Source of the DNA: an uncultured Roseicyclus sp.
GTDB lineage: Bacteria; Pseudomonadota; Alphaproteobacteria; Rhodobacterales; Rhodobacteraceae
Length of the DNA: 64,000 bases
Assembly: GCA_937139335.1 (NCBI GenBank)
Contig: CAKZPN010000055.1
Coordinates: forward strand, 46,174 to 110,173
Direction: 5' to 3'
Part shown: one piece after another, positions 9,188 to 17,324 of the stretch
How the letters are laid out: every line of letters begins with the position of its first letter
Position numbering within the stretch: position 1 is the stretch's first letter
Notes under the pieces: generated by a model
Seen by the model: the letters and a program-made list of their open reading frames with translations, nothing else
Told to the model about the DNA's origin: nothing
The model's database searches: none
Program-made: the position numbers and the translations under genes

Positions 9188-10006
9188 ATGCAGTCCGATA
9201 TGCCCATAACAGTCACCACGAGGTTCTCGTTCCTGGGTCTGTCCGGCTGGAAGAGCGAACCGTCGCGCGATCCGGCCCTTCTTTTCGAGAAAGACCGGCT
9301 GCGGGGACGCTTGGCGCTCTTTCAGAACGTGGCACTGGCATCTCTGGCTGCGCAGACAGACCAGGAGTTTCGCCTCCACGTCCTGACAAGCGATCAGATG
9401 CCGGACTGGGCCCTCGACGGTCTGCGCGAGATATCCATCGCCGCGTTGGGCCCGGAGCGGGTCACGGTCGATGCAAGGCCTCAGGGCCGGGCGAGAAAGT
9501 TTCACCGCATCTATCTTCAGCAGACCTACGGGGATCAGCGCATTGCGCAGGTGGTGCTGGATGATGATGACGGGCTGTCCGGCGATTTCATGGCGGTCCT
9601 GCGCGACAAGATCGGTATTGCAATCGGCGACGGCAAACTGCCTGACGCCGAGTCCCAGCACTTCCTGACCTTCCCACGGGGATACGGGCTCGTCCATTCC
9701 GATGGTCCGACCGAAGTCTACCGTCACAGCTACATGCTGATCAATCTCGGCCTGACGATGCTGGGCAAGCCCAACAAGTCGATCCACTCCACCGTGCACC
9801 AGTCGGACCCGAAGCGCATCGGGTACACGATCCACGAGGACAGGCCAATGTTCCTGCGGTCCGTCCATGGTCTCAATGACAGCCGCGTGTCAGTGACCAA
9901 ACGTTGGAAGAAAGTTCCCGACTGGCTGGCCGAACCGGGATTCCAGGACCGTTTTGGCTACATTATCCCGTTGTTGGAGGGCCCGTCGCTCCCCGAGTTG
10001 GTGTGA
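9188..10006 (+). CDS. DUF3118-type putative rhamnosyltransferase
   Basis: Protein of 272 residues resembling the 'putative rhamnosyl transferase' (DUF3118) family of short cytoplasmic GT-A-like proteins found in alphaproteobacteria. It opens with a TRFSFLGLSGWK strand and has the ALASLAAQTDQEFRLHVLTS nucleotide-sugar-like region near residue 52. A DDDDGLSGDF acidic cluster near residue 125 is a DxD candidate for metal-nucleotide binding, followed by the FPRGYGLVHSDG block. Donor and acceptor are unknown. No polysaccharide genes adjoin it. The start is ambiguous between 9188 and an in-frame ATG at 9200, and neither has a strong ribosome site. Confidence 0.8.
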   Translation: MQSDMPITVTTRFSFLGLSGWKSEPSRDPALLFEKDRLRGRLALFQNVALASLAAQTDQEFRLHVLTSDQMPDWALDGLREISIAALGPERVTVDARPQGRARKFHRIYLQQTYGDQRIAQVVLDDDDGLSGDFMAVLRDKIGIAIGDGKLPDAESQHFLTFPRGYGLVHSDGPTEVYRHSYMLINLGLTMLGKPNKSIHSTVHQSDPKRIGYTIHEDRPMFLRSVHGLNDSRVSVTKRWKKVPDWLAEPGFQDRFGYIIPLLEGPSLPELV

Positions 10007-10063
10007 CGCGGATCACCCATGCACATCATGTCCATGTGGTAAGTCCGTCTTGGATGGGCGATC

Positions 10064-10153
10064 TCAGCCCTTCTCAGCCATTCGGATCGGCCGGATGTTC
10101 TGCCCGTACACCTCCGGCGTGTCGACCGACCCGCCCTTGAGCGGTGAGTCGGC
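10064..10153 (-). pseudogene. Remnant of the C-terminus of ribulose-phosphate 3-epimerase (rpe)
   Basis: Read on the minus strand down to a TGA at 10066-10064, this stretch gives KGGSVDTPEVYGQNIRPIR. It aligns with KGGSVDAPEVYGENIRAIR at the C-terminus of the intact rpe of this window (16 of 19 identical). Similarity continues weakly a few residues upstream (ADSP against AGSA, with one codon missing) and then stops. About 30 codons remain, there is no start and no catalytic part, so it is a broken copy. It lies behind the HAD phosphatase, which itself lies behind intact rpe, as if a [phosphatase plus rpe tail] segment had been duplicated or recombined. The bases from here to 10297 hold nothing else I recognise. 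Confidence 0.8.
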
Positions 10154-10297
10154 ATCCCGAAACCGGCAGGCAAGTGGCAATGAAAGTCATAATGATTACA
10201 GCAGGGCGCTTTGATCGCGAACGGCATCTTCATCGCCCCGCCCGCCGTGCCGATGACATCGTTGCGGATCCTCGGAAGACCACGTTTCCCGATCAGT

Positions 10298-11143
10298 TCA
10301 CCGGTCGGCCAGATCCTCGTCTTGAAGCACACGGACGCGGGTCCGGTCAGGCAGCCCGGTTGTCCCGCCGGACGCATGCGATGCGCCCCTCGCCGGGTCT
10401 GTCGCACAGAACCCGGGTCCGATCTCCGCGTCCAACCCGATCAGGATATCGACCAGATGATCGAAGCTCTGGGCCACCGCCGTCGCGCCTTCCCGCATCA
10501 GCTCCAACCCCGAGGTGTAGCCCCAGGCGACACCGACAGCCGTGACCCCGGCCGCCTTGGCCATCTGCATGTCGTAGCGGGAATCGCCCACCATGATCGT
10601 CTCTTCCGGGCGGCGACCCGTTTCTTTCAGCGCGTGCCGCACCATTGAGGTCGCGGGTTTGGAGGCGTTCCCCTCGGCGCATTGGATGGTATGAAAATAG
10701 GGCCACCAGTTCATTTCCGACAACAGGTAGGATGTGCTGCGCCTTGCCTTTCCGGTGGCGACGCCCAGGACGAACCCCATATCCGACAGGCGGCCGAGCG
10801 TAGAGGCCGCGCCGCGATAGACCGGCAGTTCGACCAGGTGTTCGACCATGTCGAAATACCGTAGCCGATAGCCATTGAGGATCTTCTCCCGCACACCGCA
10901 GGGCAAGGGCGCGGTCACGGCGTCGATCATTTCCGGCAGCGACAGGCCGATCAATCCACGCACCGCAGCGGCCGGGGGCGGCGTTTTGCCTGCGGCATGA
11001 AACGCCTCCGCCATGATGTCGGATATGCCGTCCGCGCTGTCAAGCAAGGTGCCATCGACATCGAACAGCACAAGCGTGCGCTTCAAAGGCGCGGAGACGA
11101 TCGCATGGCCGTCAGTGCAGCGTATCGCCCAGTCTCGCCCCAT
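10298..11143 (-). CDS. HAD-superfamily phosphatase, phosphoglycolate-phosphatase-like
   Basis: Protein of 281 residues. The HAD motifs are complete: DVDGTLLD near residue 28 (nucleophile Asp), ATGK near 132 (motif II), a Lys in the NASKPATS stretch, and VGDSRYD near 185 (acidic motif IV). A helical cap lies between motifs I and II, as in HAD-IA / Gph enzymes. It probably dephosphorylates a small sugar or glycolate phosphate; the substrate cannot be told. The last ~45 residues (after IGLDAEIGPGF) look unlike the family and may be read-through into degenerate sequence, so the native stop may have been lost. It sits behind rpe on the same strand; rpe-gph order is known from other bacteria. Confidence 0.82.
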   Translation of the reverse strand: MGRDWAIRCTDGHAIVSAPLKRTLVLFDVDGTLLDSADGISDIMAEAFHAAGKTPPPAAAVRGLIGLSLPEMIDAVTAPLPCGVREKILNGYRLRYFDMVEHLVELPVYRGAASTLGRLSDMGFVLGVATGKARRSTSYLLSEMNWWPYFHTIQCAEGNASKPATSMVRHALKETGRRPEETIMVGDSRYDMQMAKAAGVTAVGVAWGYTSGLELMREGATAVAQSFDHLVDILIGLDAEIGPGFCATDPARGASHASGGTTGLPDRTRVRVLQDEDLADR

Positions 11144-11392
11144 TCGCAGTCATCCAAGCCTTTCCTGTTACAGCAGCTTTCGCCGCGCCGAGTCGGACCC
11201 TCTAGTCAGATTGATATCGTGTGAATCTTTTCCGAGGCAACTGTTGCCAATTTCACATACCCATCGCCAGGTGATCCAACCGGCGCCCGCGCAGGGTTGA
11301 GACCCGCCGCCACCAATCTGTCAGCGAAACCGCCTTATGGGCGCCGATCCAATAGGTTGTCCTCGTTGCTCAAGCCCGAGCACCCCGAGGCG

Positions 11393-12091
11393 TCAGGCGC
11401 GCTGCCCGGTGGCCATCTCGACCGCGCCCCGGATCGCCCGGATATTCTCGCCATAGACCTCGGGCGCGTCCACCGATCCGCCCTTGAACACGGCCGAGCC
11501 GGCGACCAGCACGTCCGCGCCGGCACGCGCCACCAGCGGCGCAGTGGTCGGGTCCACCCCGCCGTCAATCTCGATATGCACTGGCCGGTCGCCGATCATT
11601 CCACGAAGCGCGCGCACCTTGCCCGTCATGTCGATGAACTTCTGCCCGCCGAAACCGGGGTTCACCGTCATCACGCAGACAAGGTCGGCGAGATCCAGCA
11701 GATGCGCCACCGCGTCGGCCGGCGTGCCGGGGTTCAGCGCCACGCCCGCCTTCATCCCCGCCGCGCGGATAGCCTGAAGCGTGCGGTGGATGTGCGGCCC
11801 GGCCTCCACATGCGCGGTCAGGATGTCGGTCCCGGCGTCGGCGTAGGCGTCGATGAAGGGGTCCACCGGCGCGATCATCAGGTGCACGTCCATCACCGTC
11901 GTCACATGCTTGCGGAACGCCTTCACCGCCATCGGGCCGAAGGTGAGGTTGGGCACGAAGTGCCCGTCCATCACGTCGACATGGACCCAGTCCGCGCCCT
12001 GATCCTCGATCGCGCGGATCTCGCGGCCGAAATCGGCGAAGTCGGCGGACAAGATCGACGGCGCGATCTTGATGGGACGGTCGAAGGACAT
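11393..12091 (-). CDS. rpe: Ribulose-phosphate 3-epimerase
   Basis: Interconverts ribulose-5-phosphate and xylulose-5-phosphate (pentose phosphate and Calvin-type cycles). The 232-residue TIM barrel has the expected motifs: IAPSILSADF at the start, VDVMDGHFVPNLT (metal His and catalytic Asp), DVHLMI, MTVNPGFGGQKF and EIDGGVDPTT (second catalytic Asp). ATG 12091 was chosen because AGGGGGTG precedes it and the protein then starts MSFDRPIKIAPS. A truncated copy of its C-terminus lies about 1.3 kb downstream. The 250 bases between this gene and the HAD gene show no gene. Confidence 0.95.
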   Translation of the reverse strand: MSFDRPIKIAPSILSADFADFGREIRAIEDQGADWVHVDVMDGHFVPNLTFGPMAVKAFRKHVTTVMDVHLMIAPVDPFIDAYADAGTDILTAHVEAGPHIHRTLQAIRAAGMKAGVALNPGTPADAVAHLLDLADLVCVMTVNPGFGGQKFIDMTGKVRALRGMIGDRPVHIEIDGGVDPTTAPLVARAGADVLVAGSAVFKGGSVDAPEVYGENIRAIRGAVEMATGQRA

Positions 12092-12210
12092 GGATTTCAC
12101 CCCCTGTGGCAATCGTCGTCCTGTTATCGCCTCGCCCCGACCCTGTCACGCCCCCTTGCCGTCGCGGCGGGCCCGACGCAGTCTCGCCCCCGCCCGGACC
12201 GGAGAACGCC

Positions 12211-12657
12211 ATGACCCTGCAGACCCTGCTCGCCCTCGCCGCCATCGCCTTCGGGGGCGCGTGTATCGCGGTCCAGGCGCCTATCAACGCAAGGCTCGCC
12301 GCCCATGTCGGCGACCCGGTGGCCGCGTCCGCGATATCCTTCGCGGTGGGCCTTGTCGTGCTGGTGGCGATCACGGTGCTGGTGGGTGGCGTGCCGACGT
12401 TGGAGGAGGCCTCGGGCGCACCCTGGTGGGCCTGGGTGGGCGGGTTCCTCGGGGCCGTCTATGTCTGGGCGGCGATCTGGTCGGTCGGGACGCTGGGCGT
12501 GGTGACGATGGTGGCGGGGCTCATCTTCGGCCAACTGGCCGCGGCCCTGATCCTCGACGCCAGCGGCGCGTTTGGCATTGCGGTGCGCGAGATCAGCTGG
12601 ACCCGGATTGCAGCCGTGGGCTTCGTTGCGGTGGGGCTCGTCCTGTCTCGGATCTGA
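12211..12657 (+). CDS. DMT-superfamily membrane protein of the DUF606/YdcZ type
   Basis: Protein of 148 residues with about five hydrophobic helices covering nearly all of it and very few charged residues. The VQAPINARLAAHVGDPVAAS stretch in the first third is the YdcZ/DUF606 hallmark. Such short half-size members of the drug/metabolite transporter superfamily have no well-established substrate. ATG 12211 has GGAG 6 bases upstream, and the hydrophobic segment starts directly behind it. It is divergent from rpe. Confidence 0.85.
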   Translation: MTLQTLLALAAIAFGGACIAVQAPINARLAAHVGDPVAASAISFAVGLVVLVAITVLVGGVPTLEEASGAPWWAWVGGFLGAVYVWAAIWSVGTLGVVTMVAGLIFGQLAAALILDASGAFGIAVREISWTRIAAVGFVAVGLVLSRI

Positions 12658-12741
12658 ATATTTGACCGTTTGGTCAAGCTTGCCTTTGCGCCCGGCGCGT
12701 GACACGCTTTTCGGACCTGCCCGAACAGATCCGGCCCCGCC

Positions 12742-13755
12742 ATGACCAGCACCCAGACCGCCCCCCAAGGCGCCACCGCGCCGGCGACCAAGGACCAGCT
12801 TCCGCAGCTGCATGTCCCGCGCAATCCGGGGATGGAGCTTGACCTCGACTGGGTCGCGCGGGTGCAGGCCAACACCTCCGCCATCGAACGCCGCGCCGCA
12901 ACCCTGCCGGGGCGGCGCACCGTGAAGAAGGCCTACCAGGCGGCCTGGCTCGCCCGCGCGATCACGCTGATCGACCTCACGACGCTGGCAGGCGACGACA
13001 CGCCCGGCCGCGTCCGCCGCCTCTGCGCCAAGGCGCGGCAGCCGGTGCGCGCCGACCTGCTCGAGGCGCTCGGCCTGCCGCCGCTCACCACCGGCGCGGT
13101 CTGCGTCTACCACGAGATGGTCGAGACCGCCGTCGCGGCGCTGGAGGGTTCTGGCATCCCCGTCGCCGCCGTCTCGACCGGCTTTCCGGCGGGTCTGTCA
13201 CCGTTTCCCCTGCGCGTCCGCGAGATCGAGGAGAGCGTGAAGGCCGGCGCGAGCGAGATCGACATCGTGATTTCGCGCCGGCACGTGCTGACCGGCAACT
13301 GGCAGGCGCTCTACGACGAGATGGTCGAGTTCCGCGCGGCCTGCGGTGACGCCCACGTAAAGGCGATCCTCGCGACCGGCGAGCTTGGAACGCTGCGCAA
13401 TGTCGCGCGTGCCTCGCTGGTCTGCATGATGGCGGGGGCGGACTTCATCAAGACTTCGACGGGCAAGGAGAGCGTCAACGCCACCCTGCCCGTCTCGCTG
13501 ACCATGATCCGCGCGATCCGCGCCTACGAGGCCGCCACCGGCATCAAGATCGGCTACAAGCCCGCCGGCGGGATTTCCAAGGCCAAGGACGCGCTGGTCT
13601 ACATGGCGCTGATGAAGGAGGAACTGGGCGATCCCTGGCTCCGCCCCGATCTTTTCCGTTTCGGCGCGTCGAGCCTGTTGGGCGACATCGAACGGCAACT
13701 CGAACACCACGCCACCGGCGCCTATTCGGCGAGCTGGCGGCATCCGATGGGATAA
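12742..13755 (+). CDS. deoC: Deoxyribose-phosphate aldolase
   Basis: Splits 2-deoxyribose-5-phosphate into glyceraldehyde-3-phosphate and acetaldehyde in deoxynucleoside catabolism. The 337-residue TIM barrel contains both lysines of the DERA mechanism: ADFIKTSTGK (Schiff-base Lys) and GYKPAGGIS. It also has EIDIVISRRHVLTG, the usual DeoC stretch. It is longer at the N-terminus than the E. coli enzyme (about 260), as in other alphaproteobacterial/eukaryote-type DERAs. The aldehyde dehydrogenase two genes downstream could oxidise the acetaldehyde. A small foreign-looking gene sits between them, 4 bases after the deoC stop. Confidence 0.95.
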   Translation: MTSTQTAPQGATAPATKDQLPQLHVPRNPGMELDLDWVARVQANTSAIERRAATLPGRRTVKKAYQAAWLARAITLIDLTTLAGDDTPGRVRRLCAKARQPVRADLLEALGLPPLTTGAVCVYHEMVETAVAALEGSGIPVAAVSTGFPAGLSPFPLRVREIEESVKAGASEIDIVISRRHVLTGNWQALYDEMVEFRAACGDAHVKAILATGELGTLRNVARASLVCMMAGADFIKTSTGKESVNATLPVSLTMIRAIRAYEAATGIKIGYKPAGGISKAKDALVYMALMKEELGDPWLRPDLFRFGASSLLGDIERQLEHHATGAYSASWRHPMG

Positions 13756-13759
13756 TAAA

Positions 13760-13993
13760 ATGTCCGATAAGTCCGATCTTCAAGAATGGGTGATGGCCGC
13801 ACTGAGAGATCAAGGGGGCGAAGCACACCTTTCAAAGATTGCCAAACACATTTGGGATCACCACGAAAACGATCTACGCGGCTCAGGTGACCTTTTTTAC
13901 ACATGGCAATACGATATGAGGTGGGCGGCGCAAAATCTACAGAAGGCGGGCAAGCTGACTAAACTTTCGCGCAGTTGGAGGCTTACTAAGTGA
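13760..13993 (+). CDS. Small winged-helix-like protein of low G+C
   Basis: Protein of 77 residues: a short helical N-terminus (SDLQEWVMAALRDQGGEAHLSKIAKHIWDHH) and a C-terminal strand-like end (LQKAGKLTKLSRSWRLTK). This layout resembles the winged helix found at the N-terminus of Mrr-type endonucleases and related HARE-HTH modules, in which a 'GGEAHLSEI..' helix pair is followed by a wing ending in '.WRLT'. Assignment by fold pattern only. By eye its G+C is near one half, clearly below both neighbours, and it uses many A/T-ending codons. It starts 4 bases after deoC, and its TGA overlaps the GTG start of the dehydrogenase. Confidence 0.65.
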   Translation: MSDKSDLQEWVMAALRDQGGEAHLSKIAKHIWDHHENDLRGSGDLFYTWQYDMRWAAQNLQKAGKLTKLSRSWRLTK

Positions 13994-16341
13994 CCACCCG
14001 CGAAATCTTCGACAGCATGGAGTATGGCCCCGCCCCCGAAGGCGACGCCGAGGCGCGGGCGTGGATCGCCGCGAAGGGGCCGGGTTTCGGCCATTTCATC
14101 GACGGCGAATTCACCGCGCCGGGGGAAACCTTCGCGACCCGCAACCCCGCCACCGGCGAGGAGCTGGCGCAGGTCACCCAAGGCACCGCAACGGACGTGG
14201 ACGCCGCAGTGGCCGCCGCGACCAAGGCGTTTCCGAAATGGGCGAAGCTTTCCTGCCATGCGCGCGCGAAATACCTCTATGCGCTGGCCCGGCTGTTGCA
14301 GAAACACGCCCGCCTCTTCGCCGTGCTGGAGACGCTCGACAACGGCAAACCGATCCGTGAGAGCCGCGACATCGACATCCCCTTGGCGCAGCGACATTTC
14401 TACTACCATGCCGGCCTCGCGCAGCTGCGCGACAGCGAGATGCCGGGTCATGAACCCATCGGCGTCTGCGGGCAGGTGATCCCGTGGAACTTCCCGCTGC
14501 TGATGCTGGCGTGGAAGATCGCGCCGGCGCTGGCGGCCGGGAACACGGTGGTGCTGAAACCCGCCGAATACACCTCGCTCACCGCGCTGCTTTTCGCGGA
14601 CATCTGCCGCGAAGCCGGGCTGCCGAAGGGCGTCGTGAACATCGTCACCGGCGACGGATCGACCGGCGAGGCGATCGTGACCCACGGGGGCACGGCCAAG
14701 ATCGCCTTCACCGGCTCCACCGCGGTCGGCCGCCGCATCCGCGAGCAGACGGCGGGCATGGGCAAGTCGCTGACCTTGGAGCTGGGCGGCAAGTCGCCCT
14801 ACATCGTCTTCGACGACGCCGATATCGATTCAGCCATCGAGGGGCTGGTCGACGCGATCTGGTTCAACCAGGGGCAGGTCTGCTGCGCAGGCTCGCGGCT
14901 TCTTGTGCAGGAAGGCATCGCGGAGGATTTCTACACCCGGCTCAAGGCGCGCATGACCAAGCTGCGCGTCGGCGACCCGCTGGACAAATCCATCGACATC
15001 GGCGCGCTGGTCGACCCGGTGCAGCACCAGATGATCACGCGGATGGTGCAGGAGAACACCGAGGGGGAGACTTACCACGCCCCCGTCGAGATGCCCGAGC
15101 AGGGCTGTTTCTACCCACCCACCCTCATCACCGGCCTGTCCTCGGCAGCGCCGCTGATGCAGGAGGAAATCTTTGGCCCGGTGCTGGTCGCCACCACGTT
15201 CCGCACGCCCTCCGAGGCGGTCGAGATCGCCAACAACACGCGCTACGGGCTCGCGGCCACGGTCTGGTCCGAGAACCTCAACCTCGCGCTGGATATCGCG
15301 CCGAAACTGGCGGCAGGCGTGGTCTGGGTGAACGCCACCAACCTCTTCGACGCGAGCGCCCCCTTCGGCGGTGTGCGCGAAAGCGGCTTTGGCCGTGAAG
15401 GCGGGTGGGAAGGCCTGGGCGCCTACCTGAAGCCCACGGGAAAACGCGCCGACGTCAAGCCCATCGCGCCGGTAGCAGCGCCCGACACGCCCGAGGCACC
15501 GGGCCTCGATCGCACCGCCAAGATGTATGTCGGCGGCAAGCAGGCCCGCCCCGACGGCGGCTATTCGCAACCGGTCTGGTCCAAGCGCGGCAAGCTGCTG
15601 GGCCACGTGGGCATCGGAAACCGCAAGGACATCCGCAATGCCGTCGAGGCCGCGCGGGGTGCGTCGGGCTGGACGAAGACGACCGCCCACACCCGCGCGC
15701 AGATCCTCTACTACATCGCCGAGAACCTCTCGGCCCGCGCCGGAGAATTTGCCACCCGGCTGCGCGACCTGACCGGCGGCTCGTCGTCCCGTGCCGAGGC
15801 GGAGGTCGCGGCCTCGGTCGACCGGCTATTCAGCTACGGCGCCTGGGCCGACAAGATGGACGGGCGCGCCGCCTCCGTCCCGATCCGCGGCATCGCGCTG
15901 GCGATGCGCGAGCCCGTGGGCGTGATCGGCGTGCTGGCGCCGGACGACGCGCCGCTGCTGGGGGCCGTGTCGCTGATCGCGCCGGCGATGGCGATGGGCA
16001 ACCGCGTGATACTGGTGCCGTCCGCCGCCTACCCGCTGGCCGCAACGGATCTCTACCAGGTGCTCGACACCTCGGACGTGCCGGGCGGCGTGGTGAACAT
16101 TGTCACCGGCACCGCGCAGGAGCTGGGCCAGACGCTGGCGCAACACCTCGACCTCGACGCGCTCTGGAGCTTTTCAGGCGCGGTCGACGCGGCGAAGCTG
16201 GAGGCGGCCTCTGCCGGCAACCTCAAGCGGACCTGGATCAACGCCACAGCGCCCGACTGGATGAGTGCCGAGGGCGAAGGGCGCGGATTTCTCGACCAGG
16301 CGACCGAGGTGAAGACGATCTGGGTGCCCTACGGCGAATAG
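13990..16341 (+). CDS. Aldehyde dehydrogenase with a second, non-catalytic ALDH half
   Basis: NAD(P)-dependent oxidation of an aldehyde, plausibly the acetaldehyde made by DeoC upstream. The 783-residue protein starts with GTG inside the preceding stop (GTGA overlap). Residues ~30-490 are a full ALDH: NFPLLMLAWKIAPALAAGN, FTGSTAVGR, catalytic-base E264 in LELGGKSP, nucleophile C298/C299 in GQVCCAGSR, and EEIFGPV. Residues ~510-783 are a second ALDH-like part beginning MYVGGKQARPDGG with a Rossmann-like section. It ends before any ELGGK or GQxC block and so lacks catalytic residues. This two-part architecture recurs next to deoC in Rhodobacterales as far as I recall. The second half may be structural. 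Confidence 0.9.
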   Translation: MTTREIFDSMEYGPAPEGDAEARAWIAAKGPGFGHFIDGEFTAPGETFATRNPATGEELAQVTQGTATDVDAAVAAATKAFPKWAKLSCHARAKYLYALARLLQKHARLFAVLETLDNGKPIRESRDIDIPLAQRHFYYHAGLAQLRDSEMPGHEPIGVCGQVIPWNFPLLMLAWKIAPALAAGNTVVLKPAEYTSLTALLFADICREAGLPKGVVNIVTGDGSTGEAIVTHGGTAKIAFTGSTAVGRRIREQTAGMGKSLTLELGGKSPYIVFDDADIDSAIEGLVDAIWFNQGQVCCAGSRLLVQEGIAEDFYTRLKARMTKLRVGDPLDKSIDIGALVDPVQHQMITRMVQENTEGETYHAPVEMPEQGCFYPPTLITGLSSAAPLMQEEIFGPVLVATTFRTPSEAVEIANNTRYGLAATVWSENLNLALDIAPKLAAGVVWVNATNLFDASAPFGGVRESGFGREGGWEGLGAYLKPTGKRADVKPIAPVAAPDTPEAPGLDRTAKMYVGGKQARPDGGYSQPVWSKRGKLLGHVGIGNRKDIRNAVEAARGASGWTKTTAHTRAQILYYIAENLSARAGEFATRLRDLTGGSSSRAEAEVAASVDRLFSYGAWADKMDGRAASVPIRGIALAMREPVGVIGVLAPDDAPLLGAVSLIAPAMAMGNRVILVPSAAYPLAATDLYQVLDTSDVPGGVVNIVTGTAQELGQTLAQHLDLDALWSFSGAVDAAKLEAASAGNLKRTWINATAPDWMSAEGEGRGFLDQATEVKTIWVPYGE

Positions 16342-16342
16342 G

Positions 16343-16948
16343 TCAGCGGCGGCCGGAGACGCGATCGCGGAGCTTGGCCCAGCTGACGGCGGCGCGGTCG
16401 CGGACGGGGTCGATCACCCGGTCCTCGAACCGTTCCCAGATGCGCCAGGCCATGAACAGCACAAGCGCCAGAAGCAGCAGGATTGCGATGCTGAGCCAAG
16501 GGATCAACGTCACATCCGGGCCGTCCACCGGACGGATGTTCACCGCGTTCGGATAGGTCGTCAGCAGCCGCGAGCGCCAGCCGTAATGGGTGATCGCCAC
16601 CCATTGCGGCGCGGCGGCGGTAGAGGTGAGGTTCGCCGCCTCGGCATGCAGATCGGCGCTGTCGAGCTTGAAATAGGGTGGCCAACCGAAGCCCGTATCC
16701 TCGTTGCGGTAGACCATCACATCGCCCGAGGCGAGGATGGTGTTGATCAACCGCAGGTCGCGGCTGTCGGTCTGGGCGTTGCCGCTGTCGCCCTGCGCGT
16801 AGAAGATCCGGTTCAGGCCCGAGAAATCCTGCCGGATGATCTCGGTCCCGGTGATCCGGGCGACGTCACGCTGCGGCAGGACATAGTGCAGCAACGACCC
16901 GAAGATCAGGACCAGGATCGCGATGAAGATGATACGGGGCCAGCGCAT
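16343..16948 (-). CDS. DUF1523 family membrane protein
   Basis: Protein of 201 residues with one N-terminal membrane helix (about 5-24), a soluble, probably periplasmic middle, and a second helix near 148-168 followed by a basic cytoplasmic tail. The HYVLPQRDVARITGTEIIR start of the soluble part is typical of DUF1523, a family of unknown function found mostly in Rhodobacterales. It is convergent with the dehydrogenase (1 base between the stops) and is preceded on the same strand, after 12 bases, by another small membrane protein, so the two probably form an operon. Confidence 0.85.
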   Translation of the reverse strand: MRWPRIIFIAILVLIFGSLLHYVLPQRDVARITGTEIIRQDFSGLNRIFYAQGDSGNAQTDSRDLRLINTILASGDVMVYRNEDTGFGWPPYFKLDSADLHAEAANLTSTAAAPQWVAITHYGWRSRLLTTYPNAVNIRPVDGPDVTLIPWLSIAILLLLALVLFMAWRIWERFEDRVIDPVRDRAAVSWAKLRDRVSGRR

Positions 16949-16960
16949 GGGCGGCTCTCC

Positions 16961-17224
16961 TCAATTCGTCACGTAGACATAAACGCTCAGGGACACGAGA
17001 GGCAGGACATACACCAGAAATATCAGCCATGTGCGGATGCGCCGCGCCACCGGGGCGATGCGCGCGTCGATCCAGTCGTCGCGGTCGCCGGGGCGGCCTT
17101 CCATCACCCAGTCTTCCTCCAGCCGCATCCGGACGCCGGCGCGCCAGTAGAGGAACAGGCTGACGTAGACCACGGTCAGCACGACCAGCATCAAGAGCAG
17201 CATTCGTCCCAGGCCAAGGATCAT
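16961..17224 (-). CDS. Small two-helix membrane protein, unknown function
   Basis: Protein of 87 residues: a hydrophobic helix at 7-29 (LLLMLVVLTVVYVSLFLYW), a charged stretch (RMRLEEDWVMEGRPGDRDDW) and a second helix near 64-84. I do not recognise a named family. It lies directly upstream of the DUF1523 gene on the same strand. ATG 17224 was chosen over far upstream in-frame starts because it puts the first helix at the N-terminus. The ribosome site is weak. Confidence 0.7.
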   Translation of the reverse strand: MILGLGRMLLLMLVVLTVVYVSLFLYWRAGVRMRLEEDWVMEGRPGDRDDWIDARIAPVARRIRTWLIFLVYVLPLVSLSVYVYVTN

Positions 17225-17324
17225 TCGGGTGGTCCCATCTTGCGTCTTCAGCCCCCGATATAGGCGATCACGACGGCAAATGGCAGGGCTTGCAGCGCCG
17301 CGGTGGGCGGCGCAGTCTGAGAGC

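Noticed and set aside
10154..10297. Open minus-strand frame behind the rpe remnant (with ...ELIGKRGLPRIRNDVIG...)
   Set aside because: No start with a ribosome site, no recognised family, and it overlaps the HAD gene; treated as degenerate sequence.
16741..16760. GTTGATCAAC inside the DUF1523 gene as an FnrL site
   Set aside because: The halves lack the four-base spacer of TTGAT-N4-ATCAA, and it lies within a coding region.
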